A DNA stretch of 64,000 nt from Sipunculus nudus (lineage: Eukaryota > Annelida > Sipuncula > Golfingiida > Sipunculidae): assembly GCA_026874595.1 (NCBI GenBank), contig CM049307.1, positions 58,720,870 to 58,784,869 on the forward strand, in the 5' to 3' direction. The notes under the pieces were generated by a model, which was given only the letters and a program-made list of their open reading frames with translations, ran no database searches and had not been told where the DNA came from. Of the stretch, positions 1-12,308 are shown in pieces. The first letter of the stretch is position 1. The number at the start of each line of letters is the position of its first letter. The position numbers and the translations under genes are program-made.

Positions 1-741
1 GACGGTCAAATTTATGTGGTTTTTTTCAAGCTCTATTCAAATATTTCTATTTCTACCATTGAAACTTGTCTGCAAAACAGAATTTAGGGGGTTATTTTGT
101 CCCAGGATTATACGTCGGTTAACATGTACTTTGGCTGATAACCACATATATAATATTGCAATAATCAAGAGCTCTCTCATTCAAGAGGTTTTATCAAAGA
201 GGAACCACATTACACCAGTCCTTTAAGGCTAATTCAATAATGACACATAATTATTTGTTAACATATTTAAAGTTTTTTACTTTTCAACTTTATTTAAAAT
301 TTTTAAAATTCAGCATTGTCTACTTTCCTTGAGTTGGGGCAGAAGACAATAACGCCGCCATCATCCAAGACATTTTAAAAGGGATGTGCCCTTCTGTAAC
401 AAAGGACGCATTAACTGAGTCGCTTTATACGAGTTTTCGGGGGAAATGTTTTAGCATCATAGCAATACAAGCCAAGCTTTTATTGTCACTTTCATTACTT
501 AAAATTGAGATAAAAAGCTTTTTTACTTAAGGTCTTGCCATATGTGTTTAAGTAACACATAATCCAAATTATATGCGTTAATTGTTACTTTCATTACTTT
601 TAATGGAGTTTAAAAGCTTTCATCACTTAATGTCTCGCCATATGTTTTTAGTGTGGGTGATCACATACACATGATTATTCATGATAAGGTTTCGTGTTAT
701 TTCTTCAGACAGAGAGAAACGGTAGAGTGTGGTGTACCAAC
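1..741. other. non-coding left edge and 5' flank of gene A
   Basis: No ORF with coding character was found and nothing clearly homologous to the rest of the window. The last part, before the ATG at 742, is presumably promoter and 5' UTR of gene A. No convincing TATA box can be assigned. Confidence 0.4.
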
Positions 742-3611
742 ATGGACTTTAATGTGAATGGTGTTCGCTTCCTTGTCATTTTGGCAACAGGTACATGAGC
801 TCTGATAGTAATAGAAAATTACAGTTTTTAAAGTAATTCTATAACAATCGATGGGAATGATTGGGCTGTAATTGTAACAGTAATATTATTATAAGGCAGG
901 GTGACATGGTAATGGAAAAAAAACATCTGTTGCCTTATTACTTTTACTTTTAACTGCTCTTTCAGCTTTATGGTGTGGTCCAGTATTTTCCATCGATGTA
1001 TCTATGTCGTTCATATTTGTGTTTTGGATGAAAGGGACGGCATGGTGAATGTGTACCCGCACTCAGGTCACGAAGAATGCCTTTTTCCTACATAACTCGC
1101 CATTCTGGCTTTCCTATGAAAAAAAAAATTGATTCAGGCCAACCTGGTAACAGTTGTTTACTAAGCGTATTAAGTGGTTATGATCCATTTTTCCTTATTT
1201 GTTCGGTCTTTAGATTTTTAAAAAGTACTTAAATATGTTATGTTTTTACCAGATGAGAAAAATTAGATTTTATTCTGAAAAGCGACGTTGCTAAGAAGAT
1301 ACTAATAGTGAGCACTCTTAATATTATATCTCTTCATTTCATCAATTTGCTTTCCTCTAAATCCAAGATGTATGGCCGCTATGAGCTAGTTGTGACTTAA
1401 AAATACGATTTTTTTATGTATCCAAGGTAACCCAAGCAAACCTATGTTTAAACACGGTAGCACGCTTTTGCTCCCCCTTGAAAGACTCCCCAACCTAAAA
1501 TGAGCAGTCCCTTACAAAATGTTCCTAAAACAACTTATGTACAAAATCCTAAAGAGAGAATACAAGGCGGCTTTGTGGTTCGAAGGCTTTCACAATTATT
1601 TTAAAAAAATTACAGACCAATCTGTGACGAACCCGCTTCTCGAGTATAGTTGTTTGACACAATGAACACATGATTATTGAGACTGGCATTTTAGCACAGG
1701 TAGAACTCATTGATTAGGACTGGTATTGCTAATATATTTTGGTCATCTTCCAGTGTGCCTGGAACACTGTGATGCCAGTCCCGACATAAAAAAACAAAGT
1801 GTGGTTGAGAGGCCCACTGGGATGGAAACACAGCTAGTAGAAATACCATGCTATAGTTTCTGCCTGCATGGTGGCAAGAGTAATAAAATGCCCGACAATA
1901 AAATAATACGGTTTGAACTGGCAGCCAAGAAAACAGAACATAGTGTGGAACAGAGTAATGTACAAAGTGATGGCAAATATATGCAACGTGGTGCCGAGGG
2001 TATGGAAAATCGCGGTCATCAGGGTATAGACCACCACAGTTACAAGGAGTCTGTGAATCGTAGTGGCCAGGATGTGGAAAATCGTGGTGTCCCAGGTATG
2101 GAAGAAGTTGGTGCTCAGAATGTGAACGCGAATGGTGGTCAAGATATAGAAAAACATAGTTTACCTGGTGTGGGGTACCGTGATACCCAACATGGGAATC
2201 AAGATGGACCCAAAGAGGCACAGCAAGGTAGTAAGAGTGTTGACGATGGTGCCAAGGACGTGGAACAATCCCGTACCCAGCCTTCGGGAGAGTTCGGTGA
2301 CCACGATGAGGAACAAGATGGTGCCAAGAGTGCTATCGTTTGTGGTATGTGACTACGTATTTAACGTGTATGCCCTTATGTGTAAAACATGTTTGTTTAT
2401 AATACTGTCTAACAGAAAGTCAGTATCGTATGAATAAAAAGTGGGAAGATGAAATAAAGAAAGAGACATAAGATTCTTTCCTAAAGTACTTGCTTTATAC
2501 TTTGTGTTAGGGTATCATTTGAAGAAATAGGTATAATACCATGGGAACCGTATACTAAATTATCATCAAAAACTTAAAAGTATTATTAAGGGAATTGAAG
2601 GTTTCATTTAATAAATGACACATTTGACAGAGGAAGAAGTAACATCTTGTCCTGCCCGGTACAGCAGTTTCTTCGAAGTGCACAAGGATACATCTGGGAC
2701 CGTTGTAGGATCCTGTTATTTTATAGATGATGTCATGCGCATTTGGCAATTAGCTAGAAGAAGATGCAAAACAGCAGGAGGTGACCTCATCAGCATTGAA
2801 ACCGAGAGAGAACAGAAACACATCGAGAAAATCTTAAAAAAAATCGAAGGTATTGCTTTTTACGTAAAATTGTTTACTGTTCAGATTAATTTTAAATATA
2901 TTCTTACACTTTTTAGATTTTCTGTTTTTACTTAACAGCTTATATCTTGATAAATGTTCATTGTGTTTGTTATACCACATTTTCAACAGTTTGCTTTAGG
3001 AAACTTTATATCATAAGAAATGAAAATAAATTTGCAAAATGTTTCAACTCCAACCCTAGACATATCAGGTGCCAATGTCAAGTGCTCCTTTGTACTCGCG
3101 TGATTAAAGAAGCTTTTCATATGTCGTCCATAGACGTTCCTTTGAATCTTTTTCAACGGAACATAAGATATTACCTGAGATGTATCAATTACTTAACAAA
3201 ACAAAAAGTCTTGGACTATTATTATATGTAAACCTAACTAAAATAGTTTGTCCAAATAGAAAAAAGCCACCTTATTTAAGATATAATAAAAATGTTATCT
3301 TAACATGAATCCTACGAAACTTGATAGCCATATGACACCATGTGTATTTTGATCATGTTAGGTACAAAATTCATATTTTAGATAGCTCACCACATCTTTA
3401 CATATGGACCAGTGGAAGATGCACCCAATTGGAAACTGGATGGATTTGGGAAGGAAATGGTAACAAAGTTATATACAGCAACTGGTACGGAAAACAAATC
3501 CCACGAACGACGGGTATTTTGCGAATCTCCCTGTCTTCTGGACAGTGGTTAGCAAGCAAGGGATTTAAGTTGTCGTCCGGCCTGTGTGAACGTAAAGTAC
3601 ATTGTAAGTAG
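742..3611 (+). CDS. Gene A: secreted C-type lectin-like protein with octapeptide-repeat linker
   Basis: This is a four-exon model: 742-790, 1754-2344, 2631-2849 and 3382-3611, stop included, giving 362 aa. Every junction is GT/AG and every intron is phase 1, and the frames agree across all joins. Exon 1 (MDFNVNGVRFLVILAT) plus the start of exon 2 forms a short hydrophobic signal peptide. Exon 2 carries the family signature VEIPCYSFC, then a long acidic region of 8-residue repeats. Exon 3 starts the CTLD (TSCPARY, GSCYF, ARRRCKTAGGDLISIETE). Exon 4 holds IWTSG, GWIW, YSNW and the terminal LCERKVHCK. The long-loop EPN/QPD and WND calcium and sugar motifs are absent, and so are the two inner CTLD cysteines, so classical Ca-dependent sugar binding is unlikely. 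The nearest paralogs here are B and E. A secreted recognition role is inferred from the fold only. A gtaagt directly before the stop could act as an alternative donor. Confidence 0.8.
1987..2226 (+). repeat. 24-bp coding tandem repeat (octapeptide) in gene A exon 2
   Basis: About ten degenerate 24-bp units run in register with the reading frame. Each encodes an octapeptide such as RGAEGMEN, RGHQGIDH, RSGQDVEN, RGVPGMEE or NGGQDIEK, with a loose pattern R/H-G/S-x-Q/P-G/D-V/M/I-E-N. Units decay towards the 3' end. The tract lengthens the stalk between the Cys-pair segment and the CTLD; the matching exon of gene E lacks it. The region is acidic and glycine/asparagine rich, so probably an extended linker. 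Confidence 0.75.
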
Positions 3612-4722
3612 AGTAAGGCAACATTCCGCAATCAAGAGGAATGACTGTACATTTAAACATCTCTTTTCTTGAACCTGGTTTGTCGACAACCCGGGAGTAA
3701 TTACCACCTACTAAATTTCCCCATTAATTTTGCCAAATAATTTCGCTCTTATATCATAAATTTAAAACGTAAAACTAAATTTAAAAGCTTAAAAGTGACG
3801 TGAATTTCGTACAATCACTCAAATGACTAAAATAGTTTGACAGGTGTCTGTACTGATATAGAGGGAACTCGTTTTAATTAACAACATGGTTGATACATGT
3901 TGGAAATGCTCATAAGAATGAAATATATATTTCTTAAGTAAATATTTAATATGGTGATAGATATAGGCTATTCTTGGATATAATCCAGCCAATACCTCTA
4001 ATTGTAAATCAACAAAATTTGACATAACGAGTAGTCAACAAAAGTGTTTATGGTCGGCACTTTAATTTTTAAAATGGTGAGATTTATCGTAAACAATGTA
4101 ATAAGCATTTTGGCAACTAAGACCTTAACTTAACCCACACTTTGTGAAGGTTGAGCATTAAGCATATCCGAATATGATTTTGTTAGTTGTCTCATTTCCT
4201 CAGGTAAGGTTTTAAAAATATAGTGTCTTAAAACCTATGTAAAATGTATTTAAATGTAATTTAAAAAATTCTTTGAAGAATATTTAATATTGTCTATGTG
4301 GATGTTCTGATGTCATCTCCTTTTACAGGTAATGATACGATACATCATTCTTTTGAAGTTAGCTCTTCATCTATATTCTCTGTATAATGTCCTTACTCTG
4401 TGTACATATTAATCCACTAGATGTCATTTCTGTTTGGAAAAGTTTGCATAATGCCTCTGTGATGGATGTATGTGTTTGTTTATCTACAAACTGTTTGTGA
4501 ACGCAGTAAAGTTGACAAACGGAAAAGCCAATGTTTCTTCTATTCTTTCCCAAGAATGGTCCATTTGTGTAAGAAAGAGAATGAGAGGATACAACAAACC
4601 TATATCACTTGAGAGAAAGTAAAGGGCCTTACTATTTCATGTTTATCTAAGGTAGAGGGTACATCCATTTGGCTATGTTTATTTCACACATGGTCAAAAT
4701 ACAAGCAAAAACTGAAATTAAA

Positions 4723-4731
4723 TATACTCTC

Positions 4732-4802
<71 letters not shown>
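4723..4802. repeat. (CT)n-(AT)n microsatellite
   Basis: A compound simple repeat: CT units followed directly by AT units. Confidence 0.95.
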
Positions 4803-4806
<4 letters not shown>

Positions 4807-6289
4807 TTATAATATACTCTCTTTCTCTCTCAAATAACATATGCTCAATGATGAGAGCGCGTCCATGTTGAAAATATGATGATGACATCCACGAAAATGT
4901 TGTTTTCATATTTGGAATTTTATTTAGTTGTTTGTCACGGAAATAATTACAGCATTATTTATGCTTTATCTTAAAGTATTCTCATTTAGGTAATTTCATT
5001 TCAGAAGCATCATGAGAGTTAATATATTGAATGAAGGGTAATTACTCAGGTAAAAGCATTTGAACTGATTAATCAAATAGGATTTCAACTGTGAGTAATT
5101 AAGAACATGGCATTTTACCAATAATATATATTACTTTCCTGAAATCTTTTTTAAATTAAACTTTAAACCATTTACAAGATACTTATTTTCTCATATATAG
5201 AACTTTTATATGACACGGTAAAAGCATTCCCTTTATAAAATATATTGATTTAATTATTATTTAAAAGGCTTACTTCGTTTGTGTGTCAGGGACATCTATT
5301 TGAAAAAAAAAAGAATGGAATGGGTTGATCTAACGCCAGAACATCTTTCGAGTTTGACTGTAGTCTGCTAGTTAAGCACATATCATATACCATTCGAAAA
5401 TAGATAAGATTTTCATATAGTTATTGTATTAACCTTACTTTTATTGTTGGCTAATCCTTTATTCACCCGAATGCATCACCGAGCTCACGAACACACCTTC
5501 AACATAATTTAATATTTTTATAAATAGATACAGGTGAATTACAAGTGACTTATGAAGCATAACGCCTAGCTGACTGACGCGTTGGCATTTGCTATTATAT
5601 TAGACGAATTAATTTACATAAGCAATTAATTAATGCCAATCAAGGCACGGTATTCTTACCATGCAACTCAACTAATTTTTATTTAATTTGATGAACTGGC
5701 ACCATTCAAGTGATCTGGCAGTATTAAAAAAACAAGTGCAATGTGTGGAAAAAAAACAAATACACCAATGGTTTCAATCATGATAAAAAACATATCAGGT
5801 TTCATGGCACTATGGTCTACAACATAGGCCGAAATGCAAATCGGGAGAATGCAGGCATAGTTTTTAGGATACACAATTTTCAAGGATGTAAATTCATGAA
5901 CCCATGTTACCAGTACACCTTTAAACTAATAGAGATTCCATTTATAAACTTGATTCTGTAGCCGGAGCCTACAAACCTCCGCCAGATTCTCCCTAACGTT
6001 CATATGTTTATGTGAACAAGTCTCATGTATACACATTGTACCGCTTGGTATGACAGGTTCAGCTGGCGAGTGGCAGAAAATAAATTCACACGGAGATAGC
6101 TTCTACACGGAGACAAAGTGGTATGATGGTATATAAAAAAATATTTTTGATTACTACCTCCAATTACCTTATTTCCTCTAAAACTAAATGGATTATGCAT
6201 ACGATTTTCTCCTTATCTTCTACAAATTTAAGCAAGATCAGTACATCACATTTGCGTTTATTAGCTTAGAGACAAACAGAGGCGTCAAT

Positions 6290-6376
6290 ATAGGGGGGAT
6301 GGGGGTATATATACCCCCCCCCCCCCCCCACTTTTTGGCAAGGGGGGATGGTCAATGTTATCATCCCCCCCCCCAC
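6290..6376. repeat. G-run / C-run tract able to fold back
   Basis: Two G-runs (GGGGGGATGGGGG) are followed by TATATATA and a run of about 16 C, then GGGGGG and a second C-run. The arrangement can form a hairpin or G-quadruplex/i-motif. Confidence 0.6.
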
Positions 6377-6542
6377 TTTTCAGAGAATAATATTGTAATA
6401 TTGCAAATGAAATTAATTAATCAATTAATCAATAGAATTAAAGATCCATTTACTAAAAAATGTTATATCTAAACCTTGCTTAGAATTCACGAATACACTT
6501 ATTTTCTAAAATATAATAATTATCTGAAATATGATTGAGTTG

Positions 6543-6545
<3 letters not shown>

Positions 6546-6594
<49 letters not shown>
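6546..6594. repeat. (TA)n microsatellite
   Basis: An uninterrupted AT dinucleotide run, followed at about 6637-6662 by a C-run and a (CA)n tract. Confidence 0.95.
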
Positions 6595-6597
<3 letters not shown>

Positions 6598-7404
6598 ACT
6601 CGGAGACGCTGAAAAAAGGTATATATACAAACTCATCCCCCCCCACACACACACACACACACCCTGGGAGAAAAATTGACGCCACTGGAGACAAAGCAAG
6701 GAACCAATGTTTTCATTTCTTTGCCACAGACTTGCACCAAAAGAAGTTAACCTATCTGTTTTTTTTTTCTGGGAGCGTCTTAAGTTTTCGATCAGACCTG
6801 CTTACTTTAAGTTTATGACAATCAATAATGCTTATTACAATCATTTGATACTGTTATTTACCTGAGCCTGTCTTTTCCCATTTGCAGCTATACGTTGCAA
6901 TTACGCGTGTAACAGCCTTTAATGATATACAGGTGCCCTAGACTATCCTGAAGGGACAATTAAAACATTTTTGTTCTCGGTGTCTTCAATCTATTACAAA
7001 TTATCCTTCATGAACTTTCAATTTTTAATTCATCAAAAAAAATTCATCAGCAAAAAATGGTGTATGTAGTAGCAATGTTATTTATAAAAATATTCTCACT
7101 CAAAATTCGTATATCGTATATATGCCTCATGTATTATTCCTAAACTTATTAGATTGTTGTGATTTCTTGAATAACAAAATTTGCCGTTCTTTGTTGACAG
7201 TTTTGGAGAAGGCGGTTGAGAATTCGAGAACAAGTAATCATTATATCATGAACCACAGTGAACCACATTGAAAATATACCTTGCCAATAGCTAATTTTGA
7301 TAACATATGACATTCTGACCATACAAACTCAATACAAAACTATTTTATAGACAGTCAATATAATATAAACTTATTTAACATGGATTGTACAAATAGTTAT
7401 TGTA

Positions 7405-7620
7405 ACGAATCGAGGCATTCTCCATGGCTCAGATGGCGGCTTTCGGTAGACTTTTGAGGTGGAGGAAGCCGGGGAATCCGGAGGAAACCACCGGCCTTGG
7501 ACGGGCCACTACAACCAACTCTTATGGCCACATCCGGGGATCAAACCCGAGTCGCCAGCGGAGAGAACCGAGCGATTTACCCCTCGATTGTCCAGACCCT
7601 AGTCGTACTTTAAGTATCGC
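7405..7620 (-). mobile_element. tRNA-type SINE, minus orientation
   Basis: The reverse complement contains a Pol III B-box-like GGTTTGATCCCCG and a downstream GC-rich body with TTTCCTCCGG and CCCCGGCTTCCTCC. This is typical of tRNA-derived SINEs in marine invertebrates. It differs from the SINE family at 18.8, 28.8 and 37.6 kb. Ends are approximate. Confidence 0.55.
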
Positions 7621-8073
7621 CAATATGTGCCAAGTTTTGCTTTTATTCAAGGTCTTGTCCCCATAAAATTAATTTCCTTCATATATGTCTGTTACAGGCC
7701 ACCTGCTAAATAACCTGATTATATTTTACATCTTTAACTCTATTTCAAAAGCTAAGTAGGTCCGAATTGAAGACCTAGTCAAATGGTGGTCTCTTTTGTT
7801 TTTTATGCATATATTTTATTTTTTTGGAGTTTTTAATTATGTTATTTTTAGCCTGCTCAAGTTTGAGTCATATTTAAGTGAGCCAGCTGGTAAAATGCTA
7901 ATCTAATACTTATAAAAGGACATTGGTGCACTATTGTTCTCAAGGTTCTCTGAAATCGCGTTGCGAATGACACTGTGCCATTCCTTATTTGAAAAGTTGT
8001 TTCTGCATTGACCTCAGTGTTTTTGCTTGGTTATCACCGAAAAAAAAACTTCTGCTGGCCAAGAAAGGAGATG

Positions 8074-8330
8074 ATTACTTTGATATGGCGGGTGAGGTTT
8101 GGAGGTGTTTCATCAGGTGCATATCGAACGGATATGGGAGGAATGATAGCTCTGTTTTTTATCGGTAACATTACCAACGGAATGGGACTAGCAAATTCAT
8201 TCTCGGCGCTGACTTTAAGAAAAAAAAAATTGCATCCTCATCTGAATTCGACTTTCTCAGAACTTACTATCAGATCACGGTATGGACTGGCAACGTAGGT
8301 GACACAAATGCCAAAAATGTTGTTTTAACT
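8074..8330 (+). pseudogene. possible PLAT-like (polycystin-type) exon relic
   Basis: One frame from about 8233 reads FDFLRTYYQITVWTGNVGD, which resembles the start of PLAT/LH2 domains (Y-x-I-x-VWTG). The frame closes soon after at about 8340, and no neighbouring exon could be joined. It could be chance similarity. Confidence 0.2.
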
Positions 8331-8913
8331 GAAGGGTAATCAGCTGGTCGTTACCAGTATGATGTGTCGGTCAATTATCATCAATGCAGCTGTCAATGAT
8401 CAACATGCACAACAAAATTAGGAAAACACCCATTAATTATTGAGATATTGGACATCATATGTATAAAATTTGCTCAAAAGTGACTGGTTTTAGGTGACAC
8501 TTCTGAAGAAATGCCAGTTAGGCATATGTTGTTCAAGCTGATATGCTGTCAGATGTAAATTTGTTAATGAAGTGCACATTAAGTAATCGAAACCAAAATA
8601 TTTGTCGAGCAATTTTGGAAACTGATATCAGCCTTTCAGGGCTCAGGGCCATGTTTACGTCCTGTTATTCATTGAAGTCAGTCACTATGATCTATTTACG
8701 TCCTGTTATTCACGGAAGTAAGTCACTGTGATCTATTTACGACTTGATATTCATGGAAGTATGTCACTGTGATCTATTTTAGGTTGTCATGACCTTTGAT
8801 GATTTCAAGTCAAGCTGTTAGGGCTGTTGTAAACTGAAGAAAAAATAATGTAAAGGGTGATCGCTAGATCTCAGATCACAGAAAGTCAGGGGAACTACTC
8901 ATGGAATTTTTAT

Positions 8914-9420
8914 TTAAAGGGACAAAATCAGGAGCTTAATAATGGCTATTCTTTCACACTATCAGTTCAGTTTTGCTTTATACAAAGTTTCCCAGCAAAA
9001 CCATCCCAGCAGACGGTCTCATTTCCCCGCATACGGCTATTTAACACCGTATTTTGGCTCTGCGTGTTGGTAAACACAGTCTGTTGACCTTTACAAGGCG
9101 GCGTGACCGGAGGTCCGATTAAGAGAGCCATTTCGCTGTGTTTCAGCCAGCAGAAATATGTATTACAAATTTGGGGCCAAATCAGACCGGGCATCTCCTG
9201 ATTGACACGTGTTTTGGCTCAGCGATGGACTCGGCCCCTCGCGCTGGGTTTATGTTGACACCTTTTATTGCGCCCGGTCCACTGTTTTTAACAGTTGTTT
9301 ACAGGAGAAAGCAAACGGTTTCAGGGTAATATTTTGGAAGCTATATATATATGTTAAAGGGAAGTAGCTATTTTTCGTGTTAACTCAACATGCTTTATAG
9401 GTGATTGGGTCCCTTTAAAG
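8914..9420. mobile_element. MITE-like element with TTTAAAGGGAC termini
   Basis: The left end TTTAAAGGGACAAAATCA matches the reverse complement of the right end (CTTTAAAGGGACCCAATCA) in all but about two bases. The 0.5-kb interior has higher GC than its flanks and no sustained ORF. It is probably a non-autonomous DNA transposon; the superfamily was not determined. Confidence 0.5.
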
Positions 9421-9888
9421 TTCGTGGTTTTTTTTTCAGTTACAGAAATGTGTCCCATAATCAGTTCTAGCTTTCCCTCTTGAAACGCATTGCTATTAAC
9501 GATGTTCAATAAGCACTTAACCAAACTGCCAAGACTTATGATATAAGACAAATGATATATTGTACACATATTACTTTAGATACTTACTTTCCTGTTGGTG
9601 ATTGACATGTCCATTCTACTTTTTTTGTGTATGAGGATTTTTGTAAACAAAACTATTTCAAGACACAAAACGCGGGAATGAGTCACTTAGAATTTCTAAT
9701 TGCTAAGTTTGTGCTTCATTATGTGCAGATATTAGAGAGCTTATTTCACCTTTATGATTTATACTGCGCGCCGCTTTACGACAAGCACAGAAGTCAATCG
9801 CCCTGAACAAAGAAACGAGTTAAAGCAAAATTTATTACTTACTAGAGACAAAATTTCAAGTTTTAAAAGTTTGGCTGCCACTGTATTT

Positions 9889-9952
9889 TTATAATAATAA
9901 TAATAATAATAATAATAATCATAATAATAATAATCATAATAATAATAATAAT
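9889..9952. repeat. (AAT)n microsatellite
   Basis: An ATA/ATC trinucleotide run. Confidence 0.95.
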
Positions 9953-10078
9953 GAATCCTGTAATGAATCTCCGACCCGAGTCATATTAGTTTACGGCACT
10001 CGCATGTTAATCTTTTTCCCCCCAGACGTCATTTTCGAAAGGACAGAAAACGTATCTACAAATCCCTGGTTTAGTGAC

Positions 10079-12308
10079 ATGAAGACGAATAAAATCATCT
10101 TTGTATTCATCACAGGTAAAAACAGCCGGCATTCAAGTAATGTGAGAGATCAAGCTTACAGATGTGTAGAGTGAAAGGAAAAGCATATGAAAATATAAGT
10201 GAACTTATAATGTCTTCTGAGGCGTGGTTCAATCTTTAAACCAGGCAGTACATGTACTTTGATTCATTTTGAACACGTCATTTTTGTAGTGTGGCGGAAA
10301 GGTCTTGTGCTCATTGTTTAAGGGGGAACCTTCAGAATAAAACGAAAAAGAAGACCCCAATTTTGGTATTAACATGTTATACTTTTTATGATACTGTTTC
10401 CATGACTCCATACATTTTAGAACTCCGGTACAAATTGGAACATGAGGGCCAGAAGATATATGGGTTAGCCGCACTTCAGTCACAAAAAAGTGAACATTAT
10501 ATTCATTGTACACATTAAATTCAGCTATTCACGTGATTTCTGGCTTACTTCGATGCACATATGTTATTTCCTGCTTAGAAAAGTCCTTTGAACGCCTCTG
10601 TGATAGATGTGAGAGCTTGTTTATCTAAAGGCTATTAGTAAACACGGCACATGAGTCCATGTCTGCAAACCGAAAAAAAAATCACATGTACCTGTGGTAT
10701 TTGTTTGCATATGTAAAAGGTCACAAGTTGCAAAACGTCATTTCCAAATTTTATGGTTGGTCCTATATCCCGCAAATGTTCTTTTGAATGTGTTTGGAGT
10801 ATTTTGTCAGCTTCCACCCTCCCCCCCCCCCCCCGCGATGTATAAACAAGATATCAACCGAACAACATGTGTACCATGAGATCGACGTTTTCTGGTTTTA
10901 TTTTTTTATTTTTCTTTATAAAAGGCGCGAAGGATTACATTAACTTAATAAACATCAGATGTTGGAATAGGCTCTTTTCAGATGGATGGGATTTACAATG
11001 GAAACATAATAGTATATAGAAAAAACAATTGATTGAAATGTTTAATATATTATGTTTTTCATTTTTATAAATATATATTAGGGGCAAATGTTATTTTTTC
11101 AAAGTTGCACATACGGATGTCGTTTGTAGTTTCAGAACGGTGTCCTGATGGGTATCCGATGTGACGGAAATCCTGGGAGGTGGACCACGAAATATATATA
11201 GACACATAGCATGGGAGATGGCACGCTATGTCTGCAAGGACAAGGGAGGGTCCCTTGTCAGCATTTAAACAAGAGAGCAGCAGAAACGCATTGAAGGTTT
11301 CCTTAAACAGAGGAGGAACCGAAAGAAACGTATTTACCCTTCTTGCAACGATAATATATAAATAGAATGTATCGTTGTTTCCATGTTACTTATATCAGTA
11401 ATAACCTCTAATGGTACAATGGTATGTTCCATAAAAGCTTGCCCAAAGTTATTGGCAATAATTATATAATCTTCATATTTCTATTGAAAACTAACAGTGA
11501 TATTAAAGGATGAGCACTCCGGTGATGAAGTCTAAATAAAAGTTCATTCCTATACCTGATTGGTATACTAGTATACCTGAATACTTTAAGGCCTTGTGGT
11601 GTTCCTTGATAATAATCATGGTGCTGATGGTAAATTTTATCGTTTTTATAGTACCAGTATACGAATTATATAAATCAACGTCCGGACCAGTGTATCCTTG
11701 GCCCCTTCACATCAGTAAGCAACACGCGACAAAGTAGATTATTTACCAAATATTAAGATAATCCAGTAAAAAGTAATTTATTCCGCGACAGGTACAAACA
11801 TATGCTGATAGTGGGCGACCAATATTTTTATATGCGCTATCTACGAGATCTAGGGTTGATATTGCCCTTCTAACAAGGCTTATTCCATCTGATACCATGC
11901 ATAATAAATGAATTCATTACATCATTCATTCCTGAAATGTCTAACAGAATTGTGATATTTCTCCATACGATTTTAGATCCTCGTCAGACTTTCACCCTTT
12001 GGACTAGCGGTAAGATGGACGAGGAAAGGGGTGCCTGGATTTGGATAGCACAAGATAAACAGATTAACTACAGTAACTGGGGGACTTCAGACAAATTATC
12101 TTCATTTCGTGAGCCAGTCCATACCCCTATAATTACTGACACCCGAACCTTTGAATGGTACACATTTCCTGAAGATTTAACTTTTAACGGATTATGCGAA
12201 ATTCACGTATTTGTTCTCAGCAGGTCAGTAAAAAACAAAAGACCAAGGGAACAAATTCTTTTATTTCACTTTTTTGCAAGGCCAATATACAAGAATAATA
12301 TCAATTAG
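10079..12308 (+). pseudogene. Gene B: decayed C-type lectin-like paralog of A and E
   Basis: Pieces appear in family order. The signal exon 10079-10115 (MKTNKIIFVFIT plus one base) has the same 37-nt length and phase as gene E. A Cys-pair exon starts near 10290 (VAERSCAHCLRG) but its acceptor is one base out of phase. CTLD exon 11136-11339 starts ERCPDGYP, then needs a frameshift to reach IAWEMARYVCKDKGGSLVSI, where a TAA replaces the conserved Glu before TREQQKRIE. The last CTLD exon, 11977 to 12223 or 12308, is open and carries LWTSGKM, GAWIW, YSNW and GLCEIH. It lacks the C-terminal Cys seen in A and E. A stop plus frameshifts in mid-CTLD make a full product unlikely. Assembly error cannot explain all lesions. 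Confidence 0.7.

Larger units (their letters stand above)
3612..10078. other. intergenic region between genes A and B
   Basis: No intact gene was found in this stretch. It holds microsatellites, C/G tracts, one SINE, a MITE-like element and a weak PLAT-like relic, each listed separately. The segment at about 4405-4525 resembles 10545-10660 in the intron of gene B, which suggests remains of another gene copy. Short ORFs here (for example 5743-5961) have no domain-like pattern. Confidence 0.4.

Noticed and set aside
1691-2221. Minus-strand frame of 176 aa opposite gene A exon 2
   Set aside because: It is a shadow of the 24-bp repeat exon. The + strand frame has matching splice phases and family motifs.
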